NCBI GenBank assembly: GCA_003136915.1
Contig: PLEB01000258.1
Span: 1 to 5,779, forward strand
DNA: 5,779 nt
Reading direction: 5' to 3'
From: Chitinophagaceae bacterium
GTDB lineage: Bacteria; Bacteroidota; Bacteroidia; Chitinophagales; Chitinophagaceae
Shown: positions 5,115 through 5,779 of the stretch, in pieces
Layout: every line of letters starts with the position of its first letter
How positions within the stretch are numbered: position 1 is the first letter of the stretch
Program-made: the position numbers and the translations under genes
The notes under the pieces: model-generated
The model's input: only the letters and a program-made list of their open reading frames with translations
Told to the model about the DNA's origin: nothing
Database searches by the model: none

Positions 5115-5779
5115 ATGCACTCCAATCCCCAAATCATATTCATGGGCACTCCGGATTTTGCTGTTCCCAGCCTGGATGCATTGTTGAAATATGGATATTC
5201 CGTGCTGGCTGTAGTCACTGCGCCGGATAAGCCGGCAGGTCGTGGTTTGAAACTTTCAGAATCGGCGGTTAAGCAATATGCGCTGAGAAAAGATATTCCT
5301 GTGTTGCAGCCACCGAAATTAAAGGATCCGGAATTTATCGTGCGGCTTAAGCAATTCCAGGCGGATTTACAAGTTGTCGTTGCTTTCCGCATGTTGCCGG
5401 AAGAAGTATGGAGTATGCCGCCAATGGGTACGATTAACCTGCACGGATCGCTCCTACCCCAATACCGGGGCGCTGCACCGATCAACAGGGCCATTATGAA
5501 TGGCGAAACAGAAACAGGACTTACGACCTTTAAACTTCAACAGCATATTGATACGGGAAATATTTTGTTGATGGAGAAAATTCCCATCGGGCCAAATGAA
5601 ACGGCTGGCGAATTGCATGACCGCATGAAACAGGCGGGAGCACAACTGGTTGTTCAAACAGTTAAGGGATTGCAGGATGGCACGCTGCAAGAAAAGCCAC
5701 AATCTCCGGAGCATGGCATTTTCTTAAAACCTGCACCTAAGATCCTGGCCGCAGATTGCGAGATTGACTGGACCCGGCC
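5115..5779 (+). CDS. fmt: Methionyl-tRNA formyltransferase (C-terminal part beyond right edge)
   Basis: These are the first 221 codons plus 2 bases of Fmt, which transfers a formyl group from 10-formyltetrahydrofolate to initiator Met-tRNA in the cytosol. The family is about 310 aa, so the catalytic domain is present and roughly the last 90 residues, the tRNA-binding C-terminal domain, lie off the window. The N-terminal motif FMGTPDFAVPSL (9-20) is intact, as is the loop APDKPAGRG (36-44). Catalytic residues Asn108 and His110 (INLHGSLLP) and Asp146 (HIDTGN) fall at the same numbers as in E. coli Fmt. SLLPQYRGAAP (112-122) is the folate-site signature. ATG 5115 is the only sensible start, placing the first strand (QIIFMG) immediately after. 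There is no Shine-Dalgarno sequence. It is divergent from the FKBP gene, with the heptamer element between them; the def/fmt pairing seen in many bacteria is not visible here. Confidence 0.95.
   Translation, partial: MHSNPQIIFMGTPDFAVPSLDALLKYGYSVLAVVTAPDKPAGRGLKLSESAVKQYALRKDIPVLQPPKLKDPEFIVRLKQFQADLQVVVAFRMLPEEVWSMPPMGTINLHGSLLPQYRGAAPINRAIMNGETETGLTTFKLQQHIDTGNILLMEKIPIGPNETAGELHDRMKQAGAQLVVQTVKGLQDGTLQEKPQSPEHGIFLKPAPKILAADCEIDWTR

Noticed and set aside
5099..5714. Two open frames antisense to fmt
   Set aside because: They oppose a clearly conserved catalytic domain and have no family features.

Overview
The window looks like a chromosomal segment from a member of the Bacteroidota, possibly a Chitinophagales/Sphingobacteriales-type lineage. 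I infer this from protein flavour (ExbB, YpdA-type reductase, PepT and SlyD-like FKBP of the kind usual in that phylum), the lack of clear Shine-Dalgarno sequences, three near-start copies of the Bacteroidota -7 promoter element TAnnTTTG, and mid-to-low GC. The exact taxon cannot be read from the sequence alone.

Layout from left to right. (1) A minus-strand pair reading leftward: exbB (333-1037), then the first 57 codons of exbD (1-173, cut by the window edge). Both belong to a TonB-type proton-driven energy-transducing motor. The space between them is almost entirely a 155-nt inverted array of AATTTGAN octamers. (2) Divergent from exbB, a plus-strand YpdA-type FAD/NADPH reductase (1229-2215). 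(3) Convergent with it, pepT (2256-3515, minus), a cytosolic tripeptide aminopeptidase. (4) Divergent from pepT, an 8-helix CPBP/CAAX-type intramembrane protease (3646-4542, plus). (5) A small SlyD-like FKBP prolyl isomerase (4505-4930, minus), whose 3' end overlaps the protease gene tail-to-tail by 38 bp. (6) A second inverted array (4963-5103), made of GTTGATN heptamers, between the FKBP gene and (7) the divergent fmt gene (5115 to the right edge, plus), missing its C-terminal domain only because the window ends.

The genes are ordinary housekeeping and envelope functions in alternating orientations. Apart from exbB-exbD there is no evident operon. There is no stretch over 300 bases without a gene, and I see no rRNA, tRNA, CRISPR array, insertion sequence or phage gene.

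The unexplained signal is intergenic. Two elements with unrelated repeat units share one design: four tandem short units per arm, arms in inverted orientation, variation confined to the last base of each unit, and a spacer of 81-83 nt. One lies inside an operon and would be transcribed; the other lies between divergent promoters and probably would not. A 15-nt stretch at the end of pepT shares 11-mers with the inner edges of the first element and may be a relic of the same kind of sequence.
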